Part shown: piece after piece, positions 38,291-49,430 of the stretch
Numbering within the stretch: the stretch's first letter is position 1
Layout of the letters: each line of letters begins with the position of its first letter
Assembly (NCBI GenBank): GCA_905147135.1
Contig: LR990056.1
Span: 17,246,001-17,310,000 of the forward strand
Reading direction: 5' to 3'
From: Blastobasis lacticolella
Taxonomy: Eukaryota; Arthropoda; Insecta; Lepidoptera; Blastobasidae
Length of the DNA stretch: 64,000 nucleotides
The notes under the pieces: generated by a model
Seen by the model: only the letters and a program-made list of their open reading frames with translations
Told to the model about the DNA's origin: nothing
Database searches by the model: none
Translations under genes and position numbers: made by a program

Positions 38291-40207
38291 AACTTTTTAA
38301 ATTTCATCATTCCGTCCATTTTCGTGGTCGTGGATTGGAAACAAACATGATGAAACGAAGTCACATATAGGGCGGTGTTTTTTTATTTAAACTCTAACGA
38401 AAACAGAGGATTGGTATAAGTTTGACTTGTGTGTGTGGCTGTGGCTTTGTGTTTCCGTCTATGGCATTGTACTCGTAGCTCCCGATTTGAATGCGGTTTT
38501 CTCTATTTGAAAGTTAGTTGAATCGAGATGATTTTTAGCTTTGTTTCTTAATATTGGTTTTAAAAAAGCTTGGTTGGGGGTTTTGACTTTGCTGTCGGTA
38601 CAAAAAGGTCGCAAGTTAATTTCTACCCACACCTTTCTGCACCTTCTCGAAAGTATTTCTGAGTACCCTGTTTTGTTTACAGCGGAATTTTATTGTAGGC
38701 AATGAAGTTTGTACGTAGTAACTCCGCTGTCGGTGTTACTGAAAAACAATACCATTATAAGCGCAACTCAATAATTAAAATAATGCGTCGAGAATCATAA
38801 TCTGTTAATCGCTATGTATTTCCTGTGCACAATCAACAGCTAAATAAATAAATAAATAATACGTTTAATTACTTTTTTTTTAACAAGGAACGAAGCATCC
38901 ATTTTTAATGGTTCTCCATTAAATAAATACAATTGAAGCACACAAATTCATAGCTTAATGAACAAAATACTAGTTAGGCCACTTCGTTCCAAAGACTAGC
39001 CCACTGACTAAGGGCCGTAAGTTGGGCTCAATGACGGTTACCGTCAATCCATATATTATGGTATCTATATACTATAGTGCGTATTGGGGCCAATGGTGAC
39101 AATTTTGTGTCGGAGGTCAAGATCCAATTCGTTTATACCACTAAGGTGACAAACAAGCTTAAGGCCTGCCTGATGGTAAGCAGTCATCGCAGCCTATGGA
39201 CATTTGCAATACCAGGGATATAACCCACCTCAAAAGTCAGCGAGCTAGTAAGGAATTTTTTCATTTATTAAATTTTAACATCGACGGAAAATTGTTTTCG
39301 GACAAATGTGCTTGGAGACCAACAACAAAGTTTGGCAACGAGTCTCAGCTTCCACTCAACAACTCCTTTACCACTATAACGTTCAACGTTTTTTCCATTA
39401 CATTGCTGGCTCTTCATAGTTGCTATCAGTACAGCTCCCTTCCTGCGAACGGAAGCCTGTCAGAAATGTTCTGACAACGGAACTTCCGTTGGGTGCTCCT
39501 TTTTATTTCGCCTTCCACGCTATCACTGCCTGCCCTATTTAGACGGACAGGAGATGTGTGAAAGATATATGAAGTTGATTGTAGCTTTTTGGGGTTGTCC
39601 GTTGCTAACATTAGTTTGAAATAGGTATTTATTTAGTTAAAAGATACATGTAAGTCGGCTGCGCAGTTTTAAGACAGAGTACTACCATAACATTATTTAT
39701 GTATAATGTTTGCATTAAATAGGTATGAAAATTCAATAGGTGACAAGTTAACGTGAATGGCAACGGTGAGTGATCCGGGCCGAGCGCGATGATTACACAC
39801 TGCCCAAAACTCTCATCGTCCCTTCGAAAGCAGTACAATTTAATTTTAAAGGGAATAGTAGTCAGTATCACAGAGTATCATACTAATACTGACCTTCTTC
39901 TTAGCGAGTCGAATGCAAAAAAGCGGCCAAGACGTGTCGGGTCACGTGTAATATAGGGTTCCGTAGTTGCCTTACAATATGCTAGCTGAAATGTGGGCTT
40001 TTTGATACTATAAACACACGTTACAAAGGCATCTAGCTCCTGTACAACCTATTTGAAGTATTTGCTAATCCAACTACACTTTATAAGTTGTGTTACTAGT
40101 TTTTTGGGATATAACTACAAATTTATATTTTTCGGACTTTTCCATTAATTAGTGAACGGCAAATACCCTTTAAGTTTTGATTTCCTTGTCACTGTCAAAA
40201 TATGCGT

Positions 40208-40385
40208 AACCGGAGAGGTTTTCCCTGGAGAGTACAACATGGAGTTCTTCAAGAAAGGGGTGAAATGGTTTTAACAGGGTTGGTAACGCGTGGGTGATAC
40301 CCCTGGTATTGTAAACGTCCATAGGTTGCGGTGACTGCTTTCCATCAGGCAGGCCGTAAGCTTGTTTGCCACCTGTGTGGTTTAA
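40208..40385 (+). repeat. Repeat D in unit A
   Basis: CCTGGAGAGTACAACATGG through GCCGTAAGCTTGTTTGCCAC; duplicated at 53768-53940 in unit B. Other D fragments are at 21720-21870, 25295-25430, 31068-31145, 39137-39215 and 52530-52640. Confidence 0.65.
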
Positions 40386-40547
40386 AAAAAAACCGGACCA
40401 TAAACGGGCAAATCTTCCGATTTCTCATTTGATTATATATTTCAGCTTCATATCTTCACGCGTTCCTGAGAAAAAGGGTCTTGACAAACGAGCAGACAAC
40501 AAAGTTATCGTATACGGGATAAATGTTTTTGCTTTTAAGATTGTCAT

Positions 40548-40775
40548 CATCATCATGTTGGCGTTAATGTTCCGGTTGTGTTCTCGCGCACGAGGGCTCG
40601 GGGTCCACCTTGACCATGATCCAGGATTTGGCAGATCAGAGAATTACAGAGGAGTGTACATTCGTACAGGTTTCATCACGATGTTTTCCCTACCCTCAAA
40701 GTACTTAGCTGCAGTGGGATACGAACCCGATGCCTCTTGCTTACGAGTCGGATACCTTAAATTAACCACTCGAAA
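40548..40775 (-). repeat. SINE A in unit A
   Basis: Antisense copy with a deletion in the body. Its head (GTGGGATACGAACCCGA) is cut by the insertion that follows at 40776. Confidence 0.7.
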
Positions 40776-40965
40776 ATTCAAAATTCAAAGTTCGAAATTT
40801 CTTTATAGATTAGGACATTAAATATCTCTTTCAATCGTCAAATAGGAGGGGGGTAGGAAAGTAGGAAGGAAACACACAGTGACACGCTGACCGCCCTATG
40901 GCCGTAGATAAACGTATCCCTCGCCAACCACGACCGGACCGTGCTCGACAATGCCAGGCAGAGCC
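40776..40965. mobile_element. Insertion private to unit A
   Basis: Unit B at 54335 is continuous where unit A has about 190 extra bases. The insert contains TTAAATATCTCTTTCAATCG and CACACAGTGACACGCTGACC, also found at 31303-31395, so it is a dispersed repeat. Confidence 0.6.
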
Positions 40966-42252
40966 GGAACGCCGAGGCTCAAATTGTTATGTATACTTAA
41001 TAACATTATTGTTTTAACCTACATGGTTGTAAATAACTTATTTCCAATCATTGTCGTTGTTTGACCTTTCTAATCAATTGTTGAAGTTATCTATGTTATA
41101 ACCTTAGTACTGCTGAGTGGCGCATCACCGCCGCTTTATATATCTACTTTGTGCTACCGAGGCACTGTTAGATTCATAATATATCATCATAAGATGGTAA
41201 AAATTGCTTTTTTTTTTGTTTTTTATCCTACTCAGTAACCATCGAACCGACAGCCCACCTAATGGTAAATTGTAAGTGTCGCCATAACATCTACAATTCA
41301 TACATTTAGTGACAACGCACCTGTGGTCCTACATTTTTGTTGCCTGCAACCTCAATGCATGAATCGTAGATGTCATGGGCGACAGTCACCGCTTACCATC
41401 AGGTGGGCTATCTGCTCGTTAGTCACTGAGTAGTTTAAAAAAAATTTAGGTCGCTGATAACAAAAATACAGAACCGCAGGTGCGTTGTCACTGTGAGGAC
41501 TAAGATGAAATGCCTCATAGTTCAAAGTGTAACCTAGTCAACTATGTTAGATTATGAATAGAATAGAATAGAATATAATTGTTTATTCGCCTTAAATGTG
41601 ATAGGTACATATTACAATGTTCGTGGTAGGTAATAAATTACACGATGAAATTCAAACATTGATTCAGTTCGGGCATTAATATGTCCTTATATGTTAATTA
41701 ATACATTGGTAAATAAGAAATGTCAAGGTGGACCAACGACCTGGTAAAGATAGGGGGAGGGGGGAGGGGGCTCTGGGGGAGGCCTATGCCCAGCAGTCTG
41801 GCTGATATGATGATACAATTAAAATCTAATTATAGGGACCGTAATATAGAAATAATAAATGTCAATCTGTACATGATTAAATTCAGGTTATAGGGACTGT
41901 AATATAAGAATAAGATTGAACTATCGGAATATTGTGAACTACAACGAAATTGACCGAATCAATCAATCAAAGACCTAAATAAACCTTAGGTTTAAACTTT
42001 GTTAGGTAAGGTTTGTATTGTGACAATGTGCCAGTCAAGTCTGTCCAGTGCCGAATTGCCTTAGAATGTAACAGTTCACAATTTTTCGACATTAATCAAA
42101 CGTACTCTGAATGCGTTATATTACGTAATAATACGATAATAGACTGTCGCATCTCGGGGGGATTATAAATAAATAAAATAAAATTAATAAGTCATTTATT
42201 GTCACTATAAATGCCACAACACTAACACATAAGCAAAATAGAATTATATTTC

Positions 42253-42333
42253 GTCGCTTCATTCTTCATATATAAGATAATTCACAACGTAGTCCCACGT
42301 TGTGAATTATCTTATATCTTTGAATGAAGCGAC
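42253..42333. repeat. Long near-perfect hairpin, unit A
   Basis: GTCGCTTCATTC pairs with GAATGAAGCGAC, and AAGATAATTCACAACGT pairs with ACGTTGTGAATTATCTT across a short loop (AGTCCC). A second smaller palindrome is at 42346-42373 (GATCAAAC and GTTTGATC). The function is unknown. Confidence 0.75.
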
Positions 42334-42659
42334 TCATATAATATCGATCAAACTTCGCGAAGATCGTTTGATCATTTACACATGTATTAACACATAATAT
42401 CACATAGAATCTGACACATTTTACAAATATGGAGGTTCTAATACCATCTCACCTGACCGTGGTGCCCCTATTGACAGACGGACGAAGTTCTGACGAATGC
42501 TGAATGGTACCTTTATGGCAGGGGTGGCGAACCTTTACTGGCAAACATGCCATACAAAGGCGCTTCCCGCCGTCTGTCCCTATGTATCTCTGTATGTACG
42601 AGTATCTACCATTTTGTTTTCGCGAAATTGATATAAATATAGATATAAAATAAATGAAT

Positions 42660-42745
42660 AATCGTGGACAAATTCACACAGCGCTATCTGGCCCCAAACT
42701 AAGCAAAGCTTGTACTATGAGTGCTAGCTAACAGATAACAGATGA
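42660..42745 (-). repeat. SINE B 3' fragment in unit A
   Basis: Carries only the 3' end of SINE B, antisense, starting GTGGACAAATTCACACAGCG; duplicated at about 55940-56030 in unit B. Confidence 0.65.
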
Positions 42746-43369
42746 GTGTACCTCATCATGATGATCGTGATGATGAGTATCAATAACAATAACATCACAT
42801 GTAGTGTCAAATGAGCAGTCAAAATATCATTCAAAACTTGTTGTTAATGTATTAAACGTTAAAGAATTGTACAACAACAAAAGTGTCATAACTTTAAAGG
42901 AGATAAAATGATAAAGATCAAAGGTTGGAATGGAAGGTTGGATTTGTAATTGATGAATCCCCATTATTACTATTTAGAAATTTATATTTCAGGTATTACG
43001 TTACTAAAATTTTATGTGCTTTAAAATGTTATACTGGCGCCTTGACGAGATTGATGACTAACGTCTATTTCAGTGCCACAAACCGGTGGCCAAAACTGGA
43101 ACTAAGTGTTGCCATATTGCCAACAATGCCAATGTCAACAACAGTTGACGCTGTCACCGGGTCAAATAACTTTGTGGCACAAGAGACCGCGCCATTTAAT
43201 ATAATATGATATCGTGTGAGAGTTATTTGTCCATATACTTATAAAAATCAATGCATAGAATGACGAGCCATCAATGAACCTTGACTATGGGTTAAAGGAG
43301 AACAGAGTTAGCTTATCCTATACACATCTAATTTGGATCTTTTGACTAAAAACTACATAATTGTATTGA

Positions 43370-43510
43370 AACAGCAGCGTTTTCCATTGTTATATTTATA
43401 ACAGTGCGATCTCCAACCCACTTGAAGAGCGTGGAGATTATGGCAATAACCACCCCTTTCGTGGGTGAGGCCCAAAGTTCTGCAGTGAACTGATATGGGT
43501 TGAGATGTTG
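43370..43510 (+). repeat. Repeat F fragment in unit A
   Basis: Partial copy with AGCAGCGTTTTCCATTGTT and TCTGCAGTGAACTGATATGG; duplicated at 56668-56805 in unit B. Confidence 0.65.
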
Positions 43511-43804
43511 AGGTAATAAAAGTTATTTAAATAAATTAATACCTATTCTAAAATATTATGGCTTTATCTGTAAACTGCAACTCAGTCAGCTGAATTTTAA
43601 TTCGTTCAATCTTAACCAACTTTGGATTTCGATTATTGGGGTGCCATCATTGTTTGGCCGCGTGCACTCGGGGGGGCAATTCTTGCGCTGTGACATCTCA
43701 AATTCGACATTTTCTTTAGCCAAAAAAGTGTATTAAACGCCACTGAAATTGATCTTCAACAATATATGACTGTCGGAGATAGTTGAGGAAGTATTTTTGC
43801 CTGC

Positions 43805-43834
43805 AATAATAATAATAATAATAATAATAATAAT
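43805..43834 (+). repeat. (AAT)n microsatellite, unit A
   Basis: About ten AAT units; also at 57101-57131 in unit B. Confidence 0.85.
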
Positions 43835-44260
43835 CCATTTATTTCTCCACAACAACGTATACATAATATTTTTATGTTTATAAAACTAGGTACATTATTA
43901 ACATATTGGATACGTAGGTATACATATTTGTGGCGACTGGTGCCTGAACTAGGGAAACCTGTGCTACAGGTCACCAGGTCTCCACCCCAGAGCAAAACTA
44001 TCTTATTATTATAGAGAACAATTACAAATATGCAAAATAGAAAAAGGAAGTATATCCATTTGATAGAAGATATTTTGTAAACTATAAACAATGAGTAAGC
44101 TAATAAGCTAAAATAAAAAATAAAAAAAATAAGTAAGCAATAGACATTTGAATGTCATTATTAATATAGAAATGTGGCTAAAAAAAATCGAATTCGAGAT
44201 GCCACAGCGCGATAATTAGGCCCCTGTGACGCGCGTTCCATTCCATTGGTAAAAAGATAT

Positions 44261-46137
44261 CTAATCCCTTTTAAGTAGCCTCTGCTGCCACCCCTCTCTT
44301 GGTACCAGCCTCAGATTCAAAGGGTGTTTTGTCGCAGTGACGATGGAACGCGGCTCGAAGGTTATATCCTTCGGAGTCCCAGCAGGCAGCTCTACTCGAT
44401 ACTTCTTCAGAAGGGTGACCATACCGGCAAATATTTGCATTTTGGCGAATCGCATACCTGGAAAAGTAAACACACAATGTCACACAAAGTATTGGCTTGG
44501 TGGCCTAGTGGTTATGGAATCCGACACGTAAGCGAGAGGTACCGGGTTCACACTTCAGTGCCGACATATACCAATGACTCTTTTTTGAGCTATTTACTCA
44601 CCAACTCTCTTACGGTGAGGTAAAACATAGTGATGAAACATGCAAATTTAGGTAACTGAGTGTTAAAAAGCCCGGGCCCTCGACGCGGAGCACTGTTGAA
44701 TTTGTCTAAGCATATTTATTTATAATATTTGTACTTATACATATATCATTTTGACTTACCTATGCAAAGCCTATGGCCTTCCCCGAATGGCATATAGGTA
44801 TACGGCTTGATGTTCTTCTTATTTTCTGCGAGGAACCGTTCCGGTCTGTACTCTTCCGGTTCGGGAAAGTTATCCGGATCGCGTTGAATGGTATAGACGG
44901 GTATATGGACCCGATTGCCTCGCTCCAGCCTCACTCCGTCCGGGAGGGTGTAATCTTCCACCAGTTCGCGGGTCAAGATGCTCAATACGGGATACAGCCG
45001 TAGAGCTTCGTCGACGCAGGCTGCAATGTAAGGTAGCTCGTGCACGCAGTCGTAGTCCAACTTGTTCTCTTTCTTCGCCAAATACGCTACCACCTCTTCG
45101 TAAGCACGATCCTGAGCTTCCAAGTTCTTCGCCAGCTCAAAAAGAGTGAAACTCGTCGTCGTCGCTGAAGTCTCAAACCCACCCGCGAAGAATGTCAAAC
45201 ACTGACTTACCAGAAAATCATCATCAGCTTTCAAGTTAACCTTCGTATCAGCACCGGTCTTCAGGTTAACAATACTATCGCCGGTTATTTGACTGTTTTT
45301 CTTAAACTTCATAATGAGGTCGATGAAGTCATTCCTGGAACTTGATTCGTAGTTCCTCGACTTGAATACGTTGACCAGCAGTTTGCTGAAGAACATGTTT
45401 AGTTCAGTCGGGAAGGTCTTGAGGCCGACGCCGTAGAATATTGATGGCCACACGGACCTGCCTATCAGACAGAAACCCCGTATATTTGATATTTCGAAGA
45501 TCATATTTCCTATTTTGCGGAAAAGGTTGTTTGAGTCTTTACCCATGGCGTTTGTTTCTACGCCAAAGACGCACGATCCGATGGAATCCATGGTGAATCT
45601 GGCCATTAACGAATGCACCCCAACGATGTCTGTCTGCGAGGTAATATCATCAAGTAAATCCTCGAAGACAAAGGCACACTTCTTGACCAACGGGAACATA
45701 TTCCTCATTTTCGCAGAGGAGAAGAGTGGCGTGAAGTTCTGCCGCAAAACCCGCCATCTGTCTCCGTAAGTAAAGAATAAATTCTGAGTGGTTACCTCCT
45801 TGGTGGTATGCTCTGCCACTTCCCTGCTATTGAAGTAATAGAAATCCTTAGTCGTGATAATCTTGAGCAGCTCAGGGTCTCTGACTATCAAGGTCGGATC
45901 TGAACCATAGAAAGCTCCAACGTAAGGCTTATCAGGAAACTTGCTACAAATATCCTGAGTCAGATGCCCCACAAATTTTTTGAGTAATATATACGGTCCG
46001 TAGTTTCCGAATATTGGCACAGGCTTTACATAAGGCACGTTTTGCTTTTCCCAATAGTCAAAATTCCTCTTAGACCATTTGTAAATAGAATACAAAACTG
46101 TTAACAGAATTAGGCTTAACCACGTGAACACCGCCAT
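44261..46137 (-). CDS. Cytochrome P450 gene 3 (clan 3, CYP6-like)
   Basis: Exons are 44760-46137 and 44261-44457, joined by a 302-bp phase-1 intron at the same haem-motif Gly codon as genes 1 and 2, giving 524 residues. The membrane anchor is residues 1-20, then KRNFDYWEKQNVPYVKPVP. Signatures are WRVLR (128-132), AGGFETSA (318-325), EALR (377-380), PERF (432-435) and FGEGHRLCIG (451-460, C458 haem ligand). Exon 1 aligns with gene 1 without gaps, so the two pairs share a common tandem ancestor. A 773-bp inverted-repeat element lies between the TATA box and the ATG, only 23 bases upstream of the start codon, so the mRNA leader is probably long and strongly structured. The coding sequence itself is undamaged. 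The intron contains a SINE A fragment. Confidence 0.95.
44493..44660 (+). repeat. SINE A fragment in P450 gene 3 intron
   Basis: tRNA-like head GGTGGCCTAGTGGTTATGG and part of the body, antisense to the gene; also present in gene 4. Confidence 0.65.
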
Positions 46138-46160
46138 TTTGTCTCAATAATGAATAATAA

Positions 46161-46933
46161 CACCGGCACACAAAAAAAAAAAAATTGTCTGTACACCGGG
46201 CGCCACCTATCTACGGGCATGTTTTTCGACCCGCTGAATACGAATTTTAAGTCAGTTTAGGCCGTCCAGCCTTCAATTTTGAGTAAATTGCAAAAAACCC
46301 CAAAAAATAGCGAAAATTTGATGTTCGATGATCCTCGAAAAACAGTTGAAAATCCAATTTGTGTACATTCTTGGATGTTAATTACTTGTATCTTGTAAAT
46401 AAAAAATACAAAAAATTTGTTTAATTGTGATTAAAAGATTTTTTTCAATTTTTTCAGCAGCAATTTTCTGCTATTTTATGAATTTTTTGCAATTTTATGA
46501 ATGTTTGGAGGGACTATGGGCCAAATTTATTGCAGAATCAGATCAAGCAGATTAAATTACATGAAAATCTTTGTTAATCCGGGTTCACAAAATTTTTTGT
46601 ACCAAGATAATCCAAATTTTTTACGATTTTTGCAATTTTTAAGGATATTTTATAATTTTTTTCGAATTAAATAAGTTTATGATTAAAGTACGATTGAAAT
46701 TAGTATTTAACAGATCAAAATACATAAAAATTATGGTTGCCTTAGATGTCAAAATTTTTTTTCTTGCCAAAACATCGTATTTTCGCTATTTTTTGTGGTT
46801 TTTTGCAATTTACTCAAAATTGAAGGCTGGACGGCCTAAACTGACTTAAAATTCGTATTCAGCGGGTCGAAAAACATGCCCGTAGATAGGTGGCGCCCGG
46901 TGTACAGACAATTTTTTTTTTTGTGTGCCGGTG
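46161..46933. mobile_element. 773-bp long-terminal-inverted-repeat element (MITE/foldback) in the leader of P450 gene 3
   Basis: The outer ends are CACCGGCACAC and its complement. The two arms match for roughly 165 bp (46161-46325 against 46770-46933) and enclose an AT-rich centre with no reading frame. The flanks are TAA at 46158-46160 and 46934-46936. The equivalent site at gene 4 (about 59450) is empty with a single TAA, so this is a real insertion with a 3-bp duplication. TAA fits PIF/Harbinger-type MITEs, but the flanking DNA is itself a TAA run, so the superfamily is a guess. Confidence 0.88.
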
Positions 46934-46966
46934 TAATAGACTGAGGAACTTAAATCACTATCATCT

Positions 46967-46974
46967 CTTTTATA
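46967..46974 (-). promoter_or_regulatory. TATA box of P450 gene 3
   Basis: TATAAAAG on the minus strand, identical to and in the same flanking context as the gene 4 TATA box. A start site 25-30 bases downstream would fall just before the 773-bp insertion, which would place the whole insertion in the 5' leader. Confidence 0.65.
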
Positions 46975-47072
46975 CGGTTGGTCGGGAATAGGGTGACACC
47001 ATTTATTTAATTTGTTGACCTTTTATGTTAATTACACTATTTGGGCTTGTTATTGATAATAGATAAGTAAAT

Positions 47073-47215
47073 GACGACCTGAGTGGTTCAATGGTCAACA
47101 TCCGGTTTGCCACGCAAGAGGTCCCGGGTTCGATTCCCGGCCGGGCAGGAATTGAAATGTTGAATTTTAATTTCTGTTACGGGTCTGGGTGTTCTATGTA
47201 ATTAATAATAAATAA
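47073..47215 (+). repeat. SINE B, 3' truncated, in unit A
   Basis: Head and body as far as GGGTGTTCTATGTA, then unrelated AT-rich DNA. The full copy survives in unit B at 59596. Confidence 0.75.
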
Positions 47216-48248
47216 TATTTCCAAATAAATTTATAAACATTTCTTATCGAAATATAAGAGATTCATGAACGATGTTTACTCTTTGAGTACATTCAGTACC
47301 ATTTCGCTATAAGTTAGGTTTCTAAATATACAAAAATACCATACCTATAATAAAACACACCCATGAGCCGAAACTAGCCGACGTGCATTACATACATCAC
47401 TACAGATCACTAATGTAATTTTTCGCTATAGTGTAGGTTTGTTTGATGTCGAGGTAAAATTTAATATCAAAGAACATTGTCAAAAATGTACCAAAAATTT
47501 GGAAAGTGTCGCCTCTTCATCACAGCCTGGAACAGTCCACTGCAGGACTTATGACCTCTCCCACGAAAGGGGAGGTTATTGTCACAATCTCCACGCTTGG
47601 CAGGCGTGTTGGAGATAGTAGTGTTTAAATATAACAATGGAAAATGCTGCTGTCATTTTCCAGACTACGGAAACTCTTGATCTTTTGCTTCGAAAACATT
47701 AGTCGCTTTGTACGACACCCTTTGTTACTCAAAAACAATGTAATTTTAAGTGCAACTCAATAATTAAAAAAATACGGCAAGAATCATAATCTGTTAATCG
47801 CTATGTATTTCCTGTGCGCAAGTAACAGTTAAATAAATAAATAAATAATAATTTTATTAACAAGAAACGAAGCATCCATTTTTAATGGTTCTCCATTAAA
47901 TAAATACAATTGAAGCACACAAATTCATTGCTTAATGAACAAAATACTAGTTAGGCCACTTCGTTCCAAAAACTAGCCCACTAACAGAAGGCCGTAAGTT
48001 GGGCTCAATGACGGTTACCGTCAATCCATATATTATGGTATCTATACAGGGTGTTTCATAATACATGTATAAAGCCGAAAGGGTGTTAAAGTAGAGCTTT
48101 CAAAGAGTGCACTGGCGACTTCATTTTATCCGGACATTGAATTTTAATTTTCATAAAAAATATTAATTTTTAAAGATAAATAACCATATCCACTACGTTG
48201 AAGCGCAGCTCTATTTCAAGTTGATGATCATATAAAAAACAGGTTAAC

Positions 48249-48690
48249 AACCTCGTGCGACCCCTATTGAAACAAAGCAACCTCCTCAAGCCTACTACCA
48301 GGAGCCTAATGCTGCGTACACACCGGGCGATGTGTGACGCGCACCCGTTTCGGCCAACGATTGTCCCGTTGGCGTGTGCCGGCCGGCAATCCGCAGTGCA
48401 GCGTGGCGGTAACATCAAACGGATAGAAGTAATCATCGCGGGCGGATGGGCGGATACCGAAGGCCAACAAACAAACGTGCAAATACGAGCCCGAATCGGT
48501 TCCCAAAACTCCCAAAGATCGTTTGCTTGACCACGAAATGCAAGTATTAGACCTTAGAAGTCCAAATAATTCGGCCGACAGCCCTTCGTTGGCGTACGTT
48601 GAGTGTGTACACACCATTAGGACGAGTAATAACCTCGTGCCATTCATATCAAAACAAACCAACCTCCTACATCTTACTACCAGGCGTCGA
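48249..48690. repeat. Direct repeats about 382 bp apart inside the 4.4-kb element
   Basis: Related stretches start near 48249 and 48631 (AACCTCGTGC, then AACCTCCT and TACTACCAGG in each). They bracket a more GC-rich segment whose inner ends carry the inverted words GTACACACC and GGTGTGTAC-like sequence. This may be a small DNA element with duplicated flanks. The frames in it are unrecognised. Confidence 0.4.
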
Positions 48691-48788
48691 ACTAAATGTT
48701 ACCTACTTATCTACATAGGCTCTGCCAAATTAACTAGGAACTTGCCTACACTAATTATTTTCAATAGGTAGGTATGCTTAAATAGTCG

Positions 48789-49135
48789 GAGCGTCGGTGG
48801 CCTAAGGTTGCGGTATTCGACTCGTACACAAGAGGTACCGGGTTCGAATCCCACTGCCGCCATGTACCAATAACTCTTTTTTAAGTTATGCACATTAGCT
48901 GAATACTAACCGATGCTTTTACGGTAAGGGAAATTATCGTGATGAAACTTACACATTCAGTTCAGACGACTGAATGTGTAAGTAACCATGATTAAATCTG
49001 GTCAGGTTCCCTTGGTAGCAGAGTTAGGAGCCAGGAATGTCAGATGGCAGTCGCTCCACTGCAATTAATTACCTAATCTGCCAAATCCTAGATCATGGAC
49101 CATAGTCAAAGCGGACCACAGGCACGGAAAATAAT
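48789..49135 (+). repeat. SINE A, full length, inside the 4.4-kb element
   Basis: Head GTCGGTGGCCTAAGG and B box GGGTTCGAATCCCAC, then the complete body. It is followed tail to tail by an inverted copy. Confidence 0.8.
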
Positions 49136-49154
49136 TTTGTGGAGAGAAAATAAT

Positions 49155-49430
49155 TTGTTACAGTGGAGCGACTACCATCTGACCTCCATGACCCTGCTAC
49201 CAGGGGAACCTGACTAGATTGGATCATGGTTACAATTTCAGTTGCCAGAATTTGCAGATTTCATCATGATGTTTCCCTCACCATAGGAGCATCGGTTAAT
49301 TTCAACTAATGTACATAACTCAGAAAATAGTCATTGGTACATTGCCACAGCGGGATTCGAACCCGGTACCTCTCTCGCTTACGAGTCGGATACTCAACCG
49401 CCCAGCCACCAACGTTCTTGAAAAACATAC
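49155..49430 (-). repeat. SINE A, inverted partner, inside the 4.4-kb element
   Basis: Antisense copy ending in the head GCGGGATTCGAACCCGGTAC. With 48789-49135 it forms a tail-to-tail pair able to fold back on itself. Confidence 0.8.

Larger units (their letters stand above)
38730..47720. repeat. Amplicon unit A (contains P450 gene 3)
   Basis: Collinear with 47721-60500 once insertions are removed. The copy starts within a stretch reading TGTTACTGAAAAACAAT and ends inside a repeat F copy at TACGACACCC. Unit A holds private insertions at 40776-40965 and 46161-46933. Confidence 0.9.

Noticed and set aside
42925..43209. 94-residue frame present in both units A and B (also 56222-56506)
   Set aside because: Its conservation is explained by the recent duplication of the whole unit. 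It has no recognisable domain, signal or splice context.
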